34,406 nt of DNA from Mollicutes bacterium. GTDB lineage: Bacteria; Bacillota_I; Bacilli_A; Izemoplasmatales; Izemoplasmataceae. The stretch covers positions 1 through 34,406 of the forward strand of contig PWME01000116.1 of NCBI GenBank assembly GCA_003559235.1. The letters are read 5' to 3'. Made by a program: the position numbers and the translations under genes. The stretch's first letter is position 1. Each line of letters starts with the position of its first letter. Below, piece by piece: positions 1 through 9,400 of this stretch. Under the pieces are notes generated by a model that ran no database searches, was not told the origin of the DNA, and was given only the letters and a program-made list of their open reading frames with translations.

Positions 1-771
1 ACAGGAACGAATACCTTTGGTAAAGAAAACAATGACTTTCGTGGAAAGATTACGTATGATACGAAAGAACTTAGTTCTGCAATAGCATTGGGTTACAGAC
101 TAATAGACACGGCTATATATTACCGCAATGAAGCGGTTATTGGGAAAGCAGTAAAAGAATCAGATGTGGATAGAAGTGAATTCTTTATTACATCAAAAAT
201 CCCAGCAGAAAAAGAATATACGGAAACCGATGAACGGATTCAATATCATGTTGAAAAATCGCTTGAAGCGCTTGATATGGACTATATTGACCTTTATTTG
301 ATTCACTTTCCACTGGAAACACACGAAGATAATCTAAGGGTTTATCGGGTGTTAGAAAGCTTTGTAGACCGAAGGCTTATAAAATCCATTGGTGTTTCTA
401 ATTTTAAAGAGGACCAACTGGCGTATTTAATTAAACATGCAAAGGTCAAACCCGTACTCAATCAGTTCCAATCTTATCCAGGCAACCATAACCAAGCATT
501 GATCGATTTTTGTAAAACCCATGATATTATACCCGAAGCGTATCAGTCGCTTGCAAAATTAGATGACAAAATAAAAGATAAACTTATTGATTTAGCCAAA
601 CCATATAATAAAACATGGAGCCAAATCATATTAAACTACCAAGTTCATGAGGGCATCGTGGTGATTCCAAAATCTCATAACCCTCAGCATCAACGTGAAA
701 ACATCGACATTTTTGACTTTGTATTAAAAGAAGAAGATATCGAGAAGATTAAAAACTTACATAGTAATTAA
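1..771 (+). CDS. aldo/keto reductase, 5' end missing
   Basis: The frame is open from base 1 to the TAA at 769-771, so the gene begins upstream of the window. The visible protein is the NADPH-dependent aldo/keto reductase barrel. The family catalytic tetrad can be followed: Asp in RLIDTA, Tyr five residues later in AIYY, Lys in TSKIP and His in LIHFP. The segments SIGVSNF and PKSHNP are also typical; the latter lies in the cofactor-binding region. Members reduce aldehydes and ketones in the cytoplasm; the substrate cannot be predicted. The gene converges on the SDR gene and shares a bidirectional terminator with it. It has no evident link to the glucan locus. Family call is secure; the N-terminus is not visible. 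Confidence 0.93.
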   Translation, partial: TGTNTFGKENNDFRGKITYDTKELSSAIALGYRLIDTAIYYRNEAVIGKAVKESDVDRSEFFITSKIPAEKEYTETDERIQYHVEKSLEALDMDYIDLYLIHFPLETHEDNLRVYRVLESFVDRRLIKSIGVSNFKEDQLAYLIKHAKVKPVLNQFQSYPGNHNQALIDFCKTHDIIPEAYQSLAKLDDKIKDKLIDLAKPYNKTWSQIILNYQVHEGIVVIPKSHNPQHQRENIDIFDFVLKEEDIEKIKNLHSN

Positions 772-902
772 TGGTATCCTTGACAAGCTACATTGTACGT
801 AATCATACGCTATATGATTAATGATAAGGTCAGTGCATGTTCTTTCTATTTTTGTTATTTTATCGAGTAGTTGTTAAATTTGATATATTTTTATTTACCC
901 AT

Positions 903-929
903 AAAAAAACTCTTATGAAGAGTTTTTTT
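903..929. terminator. bidirectional intrinsic terminator
   Basis: A perfect 12-bp inverted repeat (AAAAAAACTCTT / AAGAGTTTTTTT) with a 3-nt loop lies between two convergent genes. A/T runs on both sides supply the U tract in either direction. The stop codon of the minus-strand SDR gene (928-930) lies at the edge of the right arm. Confidence 0.85.
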
Positions 930-1923
930 AAGATAACGATTTGACAGATTTTACCATTGCATCATACCGCTTTAAGAAGTCTTGGTTAATAGTTTGATTG
1001 TCTGGGTTATTTAAATAATATGCGATGGCTTTATGAATGACATCGGTATACTCAATCGACGATCTATAGTTTTTTGCGATGCCTTTAATCTTGGTGTTAT
1101 CGTAGACACTATCATGAAGATTATCCCCCATTAAGGGCCCCTTCAGTTCTGGAAAGAACGTAATGATAGTTTCACTTGGAATATAAATGATTTTAGGGTG
1201 TTTATTTAAGGCTTTGTAAAAGGTAAAAGCGAGTTCATTCCATGTATACACTTTTTCTGAGGTTAAATGAAAGGTATCGTTATAGGCTTTTTGATTGCCG
1301 AGTAAGTCCAAAAATCCGTATGCAAAATCTTCATGATGTGTCATTGTCCAGCGCGTGTCGCCATGGTTAGGAATGACAATAGGCTTTTCGTCTAAGATGC
1401 GCTTTATTAATGTAAAGGGATGATCCCATAGCTGCACTTGAAAGGCAATTGATTGATCGTTAACCGTATGCGAAGGGCGAACGATTGTGACGTTGAAATC
1501 CGAATCGTTTAACGAACGTAAATAGTCTTCACATTCGGCTTTATTTTGACTGTATTTCCAATAAGGGTTATCGAGGGGAATGTCTTCTGTAATCGGAAGC
1601 TTCGGTAAAGGTTTTTGATAGGCAGAAGCACTGCTTATAAAAATGTATTGGTTTGTCTTCCCTTTAAATAGTCGATAATCACGTTCAACGTCCTTTTTTG
1701 TAAAAGCAATCCAATCAACAATGACATCGAAATAATGGTTGTTAATGCGCTTTTTAACCATTTCTTGATCATTGATGTTCGCTTGAATAAGATTGACTTT
1801 TGCAGGGATATCTTGATTTTGATTGCCTCGATTGAGTAAAAATAAATCAATCGACTGCTTGACAGCAAGTTTTGTGACAGCAGTTGATATTAAGCCTGAC
1901 CCACCAATAAACAACACTTTCAT
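928..1923 (-). CDS. NAD-dependent epimerase/dehydratase family protein (extended SDR)
   Basis: Predicted 331-aa cytoplasmic short-chain dehydrogenase/reductase of the extended, nucleotide-sugar-epimerase type. The N-terminus MKVLFIGGSGLIS is the Rossmann glycine-rich NAD(P)-binding turn; FISSASAY and the YSQNK motif (YxxxK) supply the usual Ser/Tyr/Lys active site. The C-terminal half matches the isoflavone-reductase/RNA-binding-like side group of the family, whose substrates are often unknown. I place the start at the ATG at 1923, which has a GAGGTG site 7 nt upstream (1931-1936). A longer frame exists through a TTG at 1938, but that would overlap the ribosome-binding site. The gene is convergent with the aldo/keto reductase. 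No role in the glucan locus is evident. Confidence 0.82.
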   Translation of the reverse strand: MKVLFIGGSGLISTAVTKLAVKQSIDLFLLNRGNQNQDIPAKVNLIQANINDQEMVKKRINNHYFDVIVDWIAFTKKDVERDYRLFKGKTNQYIFISSASAYQKPLPKLPITEDIPLDNPYWKYSQNKAECEDYLRSLNDSDFNVTIVRPSHTVNDQSIAFQVQLWDHPFTLIKRILDEKPIVIPNHGDTRWTMTHHEDFAYGFLDLLGNQKAYNDTFHLTSEKVYTWNELAFTFYKALNKHPKIIYIPSETIITFFPELKGPLMGDNLHDSVYDNTKIKGIAKNYRSSIEYTDVIHKAIAYYLNNPDNQTINQDFLKRYDAMVKSVKSLS

Positions 1924-2132
1924 GACTAAACACCTCAACTCGTTTTTATAAAACTTTGTTAATACTATATTACCGCACTTGGCTTGTAGTGCATAATCAT
2001 TTAATTTACACGATTATTTTGTGATTATGTCACGTGGTGATTATTAAGATATAGGACACGCTTTATGGCCAGCTCGTGGTAGTTGACTGTCTATTTATAA
2101 TGTTTAGGTTGGTTTCATTTGCACAAAAGCAA

Positions 2133-2160
2133 TTGAAAAGCGATGTCAATATAATATAAT
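2133..2160 (+). promoter_or_regulatory. putative sigma-A promoter of the 2217 gene
   Basis: TTGAAA (2133-2138) and TATAAT (2155-2160) are separated by 16 bp, about 57 nt ahead of the ATG at 2217. A second overlapping TATAAT begins at 2150. The rest of the 1939-2216 gap shows no gene. Confidence 0.6.
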
Positions 2161-2216
2161 ACCAATGTAGATAGGGAAAATGTTATACACTACTGGGTAC
2201 TATTTGGGGGCCTTAT

Positions 2217-2672
2217 ATGGTGGAAAGAATAAAGCTTAGGTTTCAAAAGCTTCGCATAGTGACGGTTTTAGCTTGGCTTGTTATTTTCTTTCTTGGATCT
2301 ATGTCGCGCGGTGTGATTTCACCGTTAGCTTTTTGGATGTTGGTTATTGTGTTTATTATCTTACTATCGATTGATGTGGTTTACTTTATTATTCGTGTGA
2401 GTGAAGCACATTATTTACAAGTTACTCAAAAAAGCGTAGTGATAAAAAGAGTGTTTCAACCCCCAAGGGCAATGCTAATTTCAGATATTAAATCTATACT
2501 GTTTATTGAAAAAAATGGAACTGCAGAACGTATTATTTTATCTGATGGAAAGCACGCGATAGAAATCCAACACATTTACAGAGTATCAAAAGAAATTATT
2601 ATAGAAAAAATTAAAGCATCTCCAGAGTATCCAAATGGGCTTGAAATTGATTTAATTAAAGCAATCTGGTAA
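2217..2672 (+). CDS. small membrane protein of unknown function
   Basis: 151-aa hypothetical protein. A short basic N-terminus is followed by two hydrophobic segments (about residues 13-30 and 36-58), then an approximately 90-residue soluble tail made of alternating strands and ending in a helix. The layout (two membrane helices plus a small PH-like beta domain) resembles bacterial membrane proteins of the DUF304/bPH type, but I cannot confirm that family by eye. The ATG at 2217 follows a G-rich TTGGGGG stretch. The gene has its own promoter and is followed by a hairpin at 2747-2778. It has the same general architecture as the protein at 33259-33693 on the other side of the glucan locus. No function can be assigned. 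Confidence 0.6.
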   Translation: MVERIKLRFQKLRIVTVLAWLVIFFLGSMSRGVISPLAFWMLVIVFIILLSIDVVYFIIRVSEAHYLQVTQKSVVIKRVFQPPRAMLISDIKSILFIEKNGTAERIILSDGKHAIEIQHIYRVSKEIIIEKIKASPEYPNGLEIDLIKAIW

Positions 2673-2746
2673 AAATTTGTGTATAAAGTTATTAAAATAC
2701 ATCTAGAGAAGGATATTTATCCTGTCAAAAAGCTTAATCATCAAAG

Positions 2747-2778
2747 CAAAGGCTTCCACATTTTAGTGGAGGCCTTTG
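2747..2778. terminator. hairpin between convergent genes
   Basis: A 13-bp stem (CAAAGGCTTCCAC / GTGGAGGCCTTTG, one G-U pair) with the loop ATTTTA lies between the 2217-2672 gene and the minus-strand GH3 gene ending at 2930. No long T run follows on either strand, so termination strength is uncertain, but stem and position fit a bidirectional terminator. Confidence 0.55.
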
Positions 2779-2929
2779 ATTCTATAATAAACATAGTCAT
2801 TGTTGTCTATAATAAACATTCGCGTGAATTACATCGTTTAAGAATCTTAATAGGTTTAGTAAATGAACTTTATGAGTACGTTTCAACCGCTTCTTTATGG
2901 AATGCCATAATTATCAAACGATTAAGTCA

Positions 2930-4732
2930 TCAATCATCATAAGTTAGGCCATATCCTAGTGGATAGTGGACATGATTATCTGGTGAATCGAAATAATTTA
3001 AACTTGCTGGCCATGCAAACGATAATTTCCCTTGAAATTCTGTCTGATTATACAATAAATCACTAAAAGCACTTCCGCCTTCAGAGCCTGGCAAAAAAGC
3101 AGCGATAAGTGCATCAAATGTTTCAACTGTATCATCTAACACTAATGGACGCCCACTAACAATGACACCAATCACGTTAAGTCCGAGCGCTTTTGCCTGT
3201 ATAGCTTGTTGGTAGGCTTGCGTATTATCAGGGTGTGCAAGACCATTAAACAAGGTTGGATGTTCAGTATCACCATGGCCTTCAGCATAAGGCGTTTCAC
3301 TAAATACGACAATAACGGTATCCGCATCTTCTAGATTATGAACGATGTGACCTGGGTTGTTTTTCAAGTGGTTTTGAATACCCTCTAAGATTGAAGTTCC
3401 AGTACCCAGACGGGCATCCTGATTGCCTTGCCAATGTGTTGTCCAACCGCCTGCTAAATAACCAACATGATCATGAGCAGGGCCAGTTAAATATAGGTTT
3501 TCAGTGCCGTTTAATGGTAGCACACCATCATTTTCTAATAGAACCATTGAGGCACTGGCTGCCTTTTTTGCAAGTTCTATATGAGAATCACTCGCAAAGT
3601 AAGTTTCAGTGTCTACTCGATGTGTTGGGTTTTCAAACAGATGATGATTATACTTTAATGTTAATATACGTTTTACCGCTTCATCAACTCGTTCTGTTGT
3701 AAGCATGCCCAAGTTAACGGCATCGATGAGTTCAGCGTGTGCAGCTTGCCAATCCATAGGCAACATTACTATATCAACACCAGCATTAATCGAAGTGACG
3801 AGCTGTTCTTGAAACGTGCCATCGAGTTGGAAAATTGCATTCCAATCACTTAACAAAACGCCATTAAATCCAAGCTCATCTCGCAATACAGTTGTTAGCC
3901 AATATTCACTGGCGTGCATTTTAACGCCGTTGATTGAGCTAAAAGAAACCATAATGATCGACACGCCAGCTTCAATAGCTTCAATAAATGGTGGTAAATG
4001 GTAATCGCGTACGGCTTGTTCACTTAAGATAGCATCGCCTTGGTCAATGCCTTTAAAAGTCCCTCCATCGGCCACAAAGTGTTTAGCGGTAGCGATGGCG
4101 TGATGGGACTGTAGACCTTGTATGAATGAAGCAACTAAATTGGCGTGTATGCTTGGGTCTTCACTGAAAGATTCATACGTTCTACCCCAACGTATGTCGC
4201 GTGCGACGCTAACCGCTGGACTAAAGTTCCAATGGATGCCAGTTGCTTTCATCTCTAAGGCCGTTGCTTCACCGATTTGTTCAACCAATGCTGCATCGTT
4301 CATCATTCCGAGATTGATGTTATGTGGGAAGATTGTTGCGCCATAAACATTATTATGGCCATGGACAGCATCAGTGCCATAAAGCAGTGGAATGGAACAC
4401 CGTGCCTCAAGTGCAGCTTCTTGATAGTCTTTTACCATTTCATACCACACACTAACGTCATCATCATAATGATTTGGGTGACTGCCGCCTCCACTTAAGA
4501 TACTTCCAATACCATATTCAGTAACTTCTTCAGGGGTAATATACTTTTCTTCTGCTTGTAACATCTGTGCGATTTTTTCTTCTAATGTCAAGTTAGCCAT
4601 CAGATGATTAATGAAATGCTCTTTGTCGTCTTTATCACTAGGCAAGCATAGCGCTTAATCGTCGCGTTCATTCACACAAGCAAAAATAAGAAAACTTACC
4701 AATAGTATCAGCATGGTTAACAATTTTTTCAT
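2930..4732 (-). pseudogene. GH3 beta-glucosidase, lipoprotein type, interrupted by in-frame TAA
   Basis: Glycoside hydrolase family 3 exo-acting beta-glucosidase. The catalytic domain (2930-4645, 571 codons) is intact: DAVHGHNN, the KHFVADGG motif, and the nucleophile Asp in LLSDWN (codon 3845-3847), then a C-terminal alpha/beta domain ending YPLGYGLTY. Upstream in the same frame lies a 25-codon lipoprotein signal peptide (ATG 4730-4732; lipobox LIFAC) with a perfect AGGAGG site (4738-4743) 5 nt away. The signal ends in TAA at 4655-4657, ten codons before the GH3 homology. The 571-codon frame has only a TTG (4643-4645) without a Shine-Dalgarno as its first start. A single base change would restore one open lipoprotein gene, so this is either a fresh nonsense mutation or a sequencing error. 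Undamaged, it would act at the cell surface on glucan ends. It is divergent from the GH30 operon, with a shared operator type. Confidence 0.8.
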
Positions 4733-4740
4733 AGACGCCT

Positions 4741-4758
4741 CCTAAAACGATTTCGTTT
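4741..4758 (-). promoter_or_regulatory. LacI-type operator O1 (GH3 lipoprotein gene)
   Basis: The palindrome AAACGATTTCGTTT (4745-4758) has two 6-bp arms around TT. On the minus strand it reads CGAAATCGTTTTAGG (4755 to 4741), 14 of 15 identical to the operator at 28049-28063. It lies between the -10 and the Shine-Dalgarno, and its AGG is part of the AGGAGG. A repressor bound here would block transcription. The likely binder is the LacI-family protein at 25834. Confidence 0.7.
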
Positions 4759-4760
4759 CA

Positions 4761-4766
4761 AGTATA
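4761..4766 (-). promoter_or_regulatory. -10 element of the minus-strand GH3 gene
   Basis: TATACT on the minus strand, directly upstream of the LacI-type operator and about 29 nt before the lipoprotein ATG at 4732. No convincing -35 is seen (TGCACA-like sequence at about 17 bp), so the promoter is tentative. Confidence 0.4.
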
Positions 4767-5071
4767 ACACGGAAGAGCCTGTTGTGCACTATGCATCTAA
4801 AAACAGCACTTTCTGTGATCCTTAAATTAAAAATAGAAGCCATTAAGAATAGAAAAATAGATATTTGTAAGATTGATTTCCATGGTGTTATCCATGACAA
4901 AACTGCCATAAAAAAAGATTTTTTAAAAGGTTTTTGAAGATTTTTTTCGTATTTGTTACATGCATATTATACGTTTAGTGTAGAAAGCTTTTTTACTTTA
5001 AAGAAGCCCTGTGTTTTATTTTTCAAAATAAGAATGAAAAAAATACATATGACAAGAACTAATTGAAATTA

Positions 5072-5133
5072 CGAAAACGTTATAGTAAAACGTTTACATT
5101 TGTGATAAACTATAAACGAAAACGATTTCGTTA
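5072..5133 (+). promoter_or_regulatory. operator cluster O2 upstream of the GH30 operon
   Basis: Main site AAACGATTTCGTTA (5120-5133), 13 of 14 identical to O1, lies 14 nt before the GH30 ATG. Two weaker copies lie further upstream: CGAAAACGTTAT (5072-5083) and AAAACGTTTA (5087-5096). TATAAA at 5111-5116 sits just before the main site, as the -10 does at the other two operators, but no good -35 is found at normal spacing. The arrangement suggests tight LacI-type control of the long operon. The 4733-5146 gap otherwise holds AT-rich sequence and no gene. Confidence 0.6.
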
Positions 5134-5146
5134 TGGGGTGTTTTAC

Positions 5147-6460
5147 ATGATTAACCATTATGAAACAGCGAAATATAACCATACAAGACATGAACGGGTT
5201 ACAAGGCATCTTGATGACGTTGAAGGCACGTTAACCGTTGATGCATCACAAAAATATCAACGTATCGTTGGCTTTGGGGGTGCTTTTACTGAAGCGGCTG
5301 CATTCACTTTATCAAAGATGTCATTCGATAAACGTAACGACGTACTTAACGCGTACTTTCATAAAACAGAGGGCCTCGGTTATAACCTTGGTCGTGTTGC
5401 CATAAATAGTTGTGATTTTTCGTTAGAAAACTATACGTATGTTGAGGATTATGATGTAAATCTGTCAACGTTTTCTATTGAAAGAGACAAAGCGAATATC
5501 ATCCCAATGATTAAAGATGCAGAAAAGGTACGTGGCGATACAATTGAGTTACTTGCATCACCATGGAGCCCCCCGGCGTGGATGAAAGATAACAATGACA
5601 TGAACCATGGCGGGAAGCTCTTGTCTAAGTATCGGCAGGTTTGGGCTGATTATATGGTTAAGTTTGTGGAGACATACCAAGCGCATGATGTTTCTGTGTT
5701 TGCACTTTCGGTTCAAAATGAACCCGCCGCAAAACAAGTGTGGGATTCTTGTCTTTATACAGGAGAAGAAGAACGCGATTTTGTGAAGTATTTTTTAGGA
5801 CCTACCATCGAAAAAAGCAAAGTACCGAAAACAAAGATATTTATTTGGGATCATAATCGAGATCTCATTGTAAAACGCGCAAAGGCAGTTTTAGAAGACC
5901 CTGTTGCAAATGCATATACTTATGGAATTGCATTTCATTGGTATGTATCAGAGGCTTTTGAAAACTTACATCAGGTACATAAACTTTTTCCTGATAAAGC
6001 ACTACTATTTACTGAAGGTACGATTGAAGGTGGTGTTTCGTTGCACGCTTTTGAATCAGGCGAACGCTACGCGCGCAACATGATTGGTGATTTTAGCCAT
6101 TATTGCACAGGTTATATTGATTGGAATTTGACGCTTGATGAACATGGTGGACCCAATCATGTTGGTAATTATTGCGACGCGCCAATTATTTGTGACACGG
6201 CAAACAACATTATCCATAAAAATTACTCTTATGATGCAATCGGTCACTTTAGTAAGCATATTGAACGCGGTGCTTTACGGATTGGTTCATCGTCAAATCA
6301 TGACGGTATTAAGCATGTTGCTTTTGAAAACCCTAATGGTAAAAAAGTTTTGGTTGTACAAAATGAAACTGAAGAAGATTGTGCGTTACAGGTGAGCTGT
6401 GATCACACGCATCACAATATCCTTTTTTGCAAAAGAAGTATTTCTACTATCACGTTTTGA
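5147..6460 (+). CDS. intracellular GH30 beta-glucanase/beta-glucosidase
   Basis: 437-aa glycoside hydrolase family 30 enzyme (retaining, clan A barrel plus side beta domain). Signature segments are FGGAFTEAAA near the N-terminus, LLASPWSPPAWMK, the acid/base Glu192 in QNEPA, and the nucleophile Glu290 in FTEGT. There is no signal peptide, so it should act in the cytoplasm. GH30 includes beta-1,6-glucanases and beta-glucosidases; among GH16/GH3/beta-1,3-glucan phosphorylase genes, removal of beta-1,6 branches from laminarin oligosaccharides is the best guess, not proven. The frame extends upstream to 5063, but those codons cross the operator. The ATG at 5147 has GGGGTG at 5135-5140. First gene of the long operon; its TGA (6458-6460) overlaps the next Shine-Dalgarno. 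Confidence 0.88.
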   Translation: MINHYETAKYNHTRHERVTRHLDDVEGTLTVDASQKYQRIVGFGGAFTEAAAFTLSKMSFDKRNDVLNAYFHKTEGLGYNLGRVAINSCDFSLENYTYVEDYDVNLSTFSIERDKANIIPMIKDAEKVRGDTIELLASPWSPPAWMKDNNDMNHGGKLLSKYRQVWADYMVKFVETYQAHDVSVFALSVQNEPAAKQVWDSCLYTGEEERDFVKYFLGPTIEKSKVPKTKIFIWDHNRDLIVKRAKAVLEDPVANAYTYGIAFHWYVSEAFENLHQVHKLFPDKALLFTEGTIEGGVSLHAFESGERYARNMIGDFSHYCTGYIDWNLTLDEHGGPNHVGNYCDAPIICDTANNIIHKNYSYDAIGHFSKHIERGALRIGSSSNHDGIKHVAFENPNGKKVLVVQNETEEDCALQVSCDHTHHNILFCKRSISTITF

Positions 6461-6469
6461 GGTGACGAT

Positions 6470-9400
6470 GTGAAAGATTACTATTATAAAGACAATGCGT
6501 TTGTTATTGAAAATTACAACACAAAAAAGCCTTTCGCAAGCTTTTTGCCCGGATTGGCGGGTAAAAAAGGTATTCCTTTGTGGGCGTTTTATGTGAATCG
6601 TGCTCAAGGTATTGCTGGTTTTGGTTTACAAGATAAATCCAAACCGATTATGACATTTACCCCTGCTAATAAAGCGTATGAAAGCGTTGGAACATCAGGA
6701 TTCCGGACTTTTATTAAGGCTGATAACCAGTACTATGAAGCATTTGCATCTGATGATAAACATGCGCATCGCATGCGCATCAAGCGAGCATCGTTATGTA
6801 TTGAAGAAACGCATGAACAATTAGGTTTACAGGTTCATGTTAAATATTTTGGCTTACCAAACGCACCGATTGCGGCATTGGTAAGAATGCTGACGATTAA
6901 AAATGTTGGTAATGAAACTAGAAACATCGAAGTGCTAGATGGCATTACTGAAATATTGCCTTCAGGCGTTTCCAATGGTGCATTTCAAGCTTCATCCAAC
7001 TTGTTAGCGAGTTGGATGGATGTTAACCATCTCGATGAAAATATCGCGTTTTATAAGCTACGCGCCTCTACAGGTGACTCCAGTGAAGTGAACGATATTA
7101 GTGATGGAAACTTTTATATCGGTTTCACGGAAGAAGGGTTAATTAAACCACTCGTCGATCAACAATTAATTTTTTCTTACAATACTGCAAAAAAGAAGCC
7201 CATAGGCTTTATTGAACAACCTTTACAAACACTTATGAAACAACCACAAGTTGTTACCAACCATATTCCATGCGGGTTTATTCCGTTTAAAAAGTCACTT
7301 AAACCAGGTGAAACGGTAACGCTTTATGCGTTGAGTGGCCATGCTAGAAATGTAAACTTTCTACGCAATCAAATCACCGTATTGAGTGATACACAGGCAA
7401 TAAAAGCCAAAGCTAAAGAAGCGGAAGCGATTATAGAATCATTATTAAACGATGTTGATACCGATACGGCATACCCAGTATTTAACCAATATATTAAGCA
7501 AAATTATTTGGATAATTTATTGCGTGGTGGCTACCCGATTGCAATGGGTGGATGCATCTATCACCTTTATTCTAGACGCCATGGAGATCTTGAGCGCGAT
7601 TATAATTATTTTAATCTAGCGCCTGAATATTATTCGCAAGGAAGCGGAAATTTCCGCGATGTATGTCAAAACCGAAGAATGGACGCGTTCATTCATTCTG
7701 AAGTTGGCGCATTTAATATCCGTCAGTTTGCGAGCTTAATTCAACTTGATGGTTATAATCCACTTGTTGTTAACGGAATGCGTTATACGATTGACGATGA
7801 AGCGGTACGACAAACGTTGTGTCAAACTTATTTCAATGGTAATAAAACAATGCAGGCATTATTGGCAAAACCGTTTACGCCGGGTGCAATTGTGAATACC
7901 ATAGAAAACCATGCTATCGCATGCAATCACAATGAGTCAACTTATCTTGATGCGATACTAAAGGCATCAACACCGCATTTTGAAGCGGTCTTTGGAGAAG
8001 GGTATTGGACGGATCATTTCACGTATTTGTTAGAAATGATTGAAAACTATGAAGCCATTTATCCAGATTATATGGAGACGTTGCTTTTTGAGGACATGTC
8101 ATATTTATACTTTGACTCGCCTGTCACATTACGTGCGCAGCATGAAAAGACAGTAAAAACAGATAAAGGAACCATACGCCAGTATGGTGCTTTAAGGCAT
8201 TATGATGATGAAAAGATTAAACGCCTTAAGATGGATCCACATCAATCAAACTGGGTCAAAATAGATAATGAACCATACCGTTCTACGCTTTATGTTAAAT
8301 TGCTTAGCATCGTGTTAAATAAACACAGTCAACTCGACCCTGATGGCTTTGGCATTGAAATGGAAGCAGAGAAACCTGGGTGGAATGACGCGATGAATGG
8401 ATTGCCAGGATTACATGGTTCAGGCGTTGGAGAAACTATTGAAACGATGCGGTTGGTAGATTTTTTACTAAAATACCATAACCCAAAATACAGGATACAG
8501 ATACCTAAAGAACTCAACGATCTTTTCAAAGGCTTAATCAAAACCCCTGATTATTTTACCCGTGTTCATTTACGCGAAAACTATCGCGATGCCATACGGT
8601 TTGGGATAAGTGGTAAGTTTGAAGACCTTAATCCATCGTTGATAAAAGACTATTTAACCCGTTTAAGCGAGACCCTACAACATAATTTGACAACATTGTT
8701 TGAACATTCTAATGGTATTATGCCGACTTTTTTAACGTATGAGGTAACCGAATATGAAACGCTAATGAAAAATAATCAGCCTATCATTGGCAATTATAAA
8801 CTTCCGCTTGTGAAGCCTCTTGCCTTTAAACGTCGTGCCTTGCCGCATTTTTTAGAAGCACCAGCGCGCTTACTTAAATCACGTTTTTCGAATGAACATC
8901 TAAGACGTATGCATGAAAATATACTAAATTCAGATATTTACGATGCTTCCTTAAACCTTTTTAAAACGAGTGCGTGTTTAGAAGGTGAAACACATGAGAT
9001 TGGAAGAATCCGTGCTTTTACGAAAGGTTGGTTAGAAAGAGAAAGCAACTTTTTACATTTAACCTATAAATATTTGATAGGACTTTTAAAAGCTGGCTTA
9101 TATGATTCATATTTTCAAGCACTTAAAGACAATTTGGTATGCTTTATGAACCCAAATCAGTACGGGCGCAGTACACTCGAAAATTCCAGTTTTATCGTGC
9201 CATCAAATAATCCAAATCCAAAACTTCATGGCCAAGGCTTTTTTGCTCGTTTGAGTGGTTCGACAGTAGAAATGATTCATATGTGGGCTATTATGATGAC
9301 AGGTGGAAACCCGTTTACACTAAAAAATGATCAATTAACTTTGTCTTTTAAACCGGTTTTATCGAGTGACTTTTTCAAAGACGATGGAACCGTTAGCTTC

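Noticed and set aside
2679-2942. 87-codon plus-strand frame after the small membrane protein
   Set aside because: Starts with GTG without a Shine-Dalgarno, contains the terminator-like hairpin (2747-2778) and runs into the 3' end of the opposite GH3 gene.
3391-3702. 103-codon plus-strand frame opposite the GH3 gene
   Set aside because: Antisense shadow of a conserved GH3 coding region without a start signal.
5049-5116. Full -35/-10 promoter for the GH30 operon
   Set aside because: TTTACA (5093-5098) and TATAAA (5111-5116) are only 12 bp apart and other pairs are 25 bp or more apart; only the -10-like box and operators are reported.
5063-5146. N-terminal extension of the GH30 gene
   Set aside because: The 28 extra codons cross the operator and the -10-like box; the ATG at 5147 has the only suitable ribosome-binding site.
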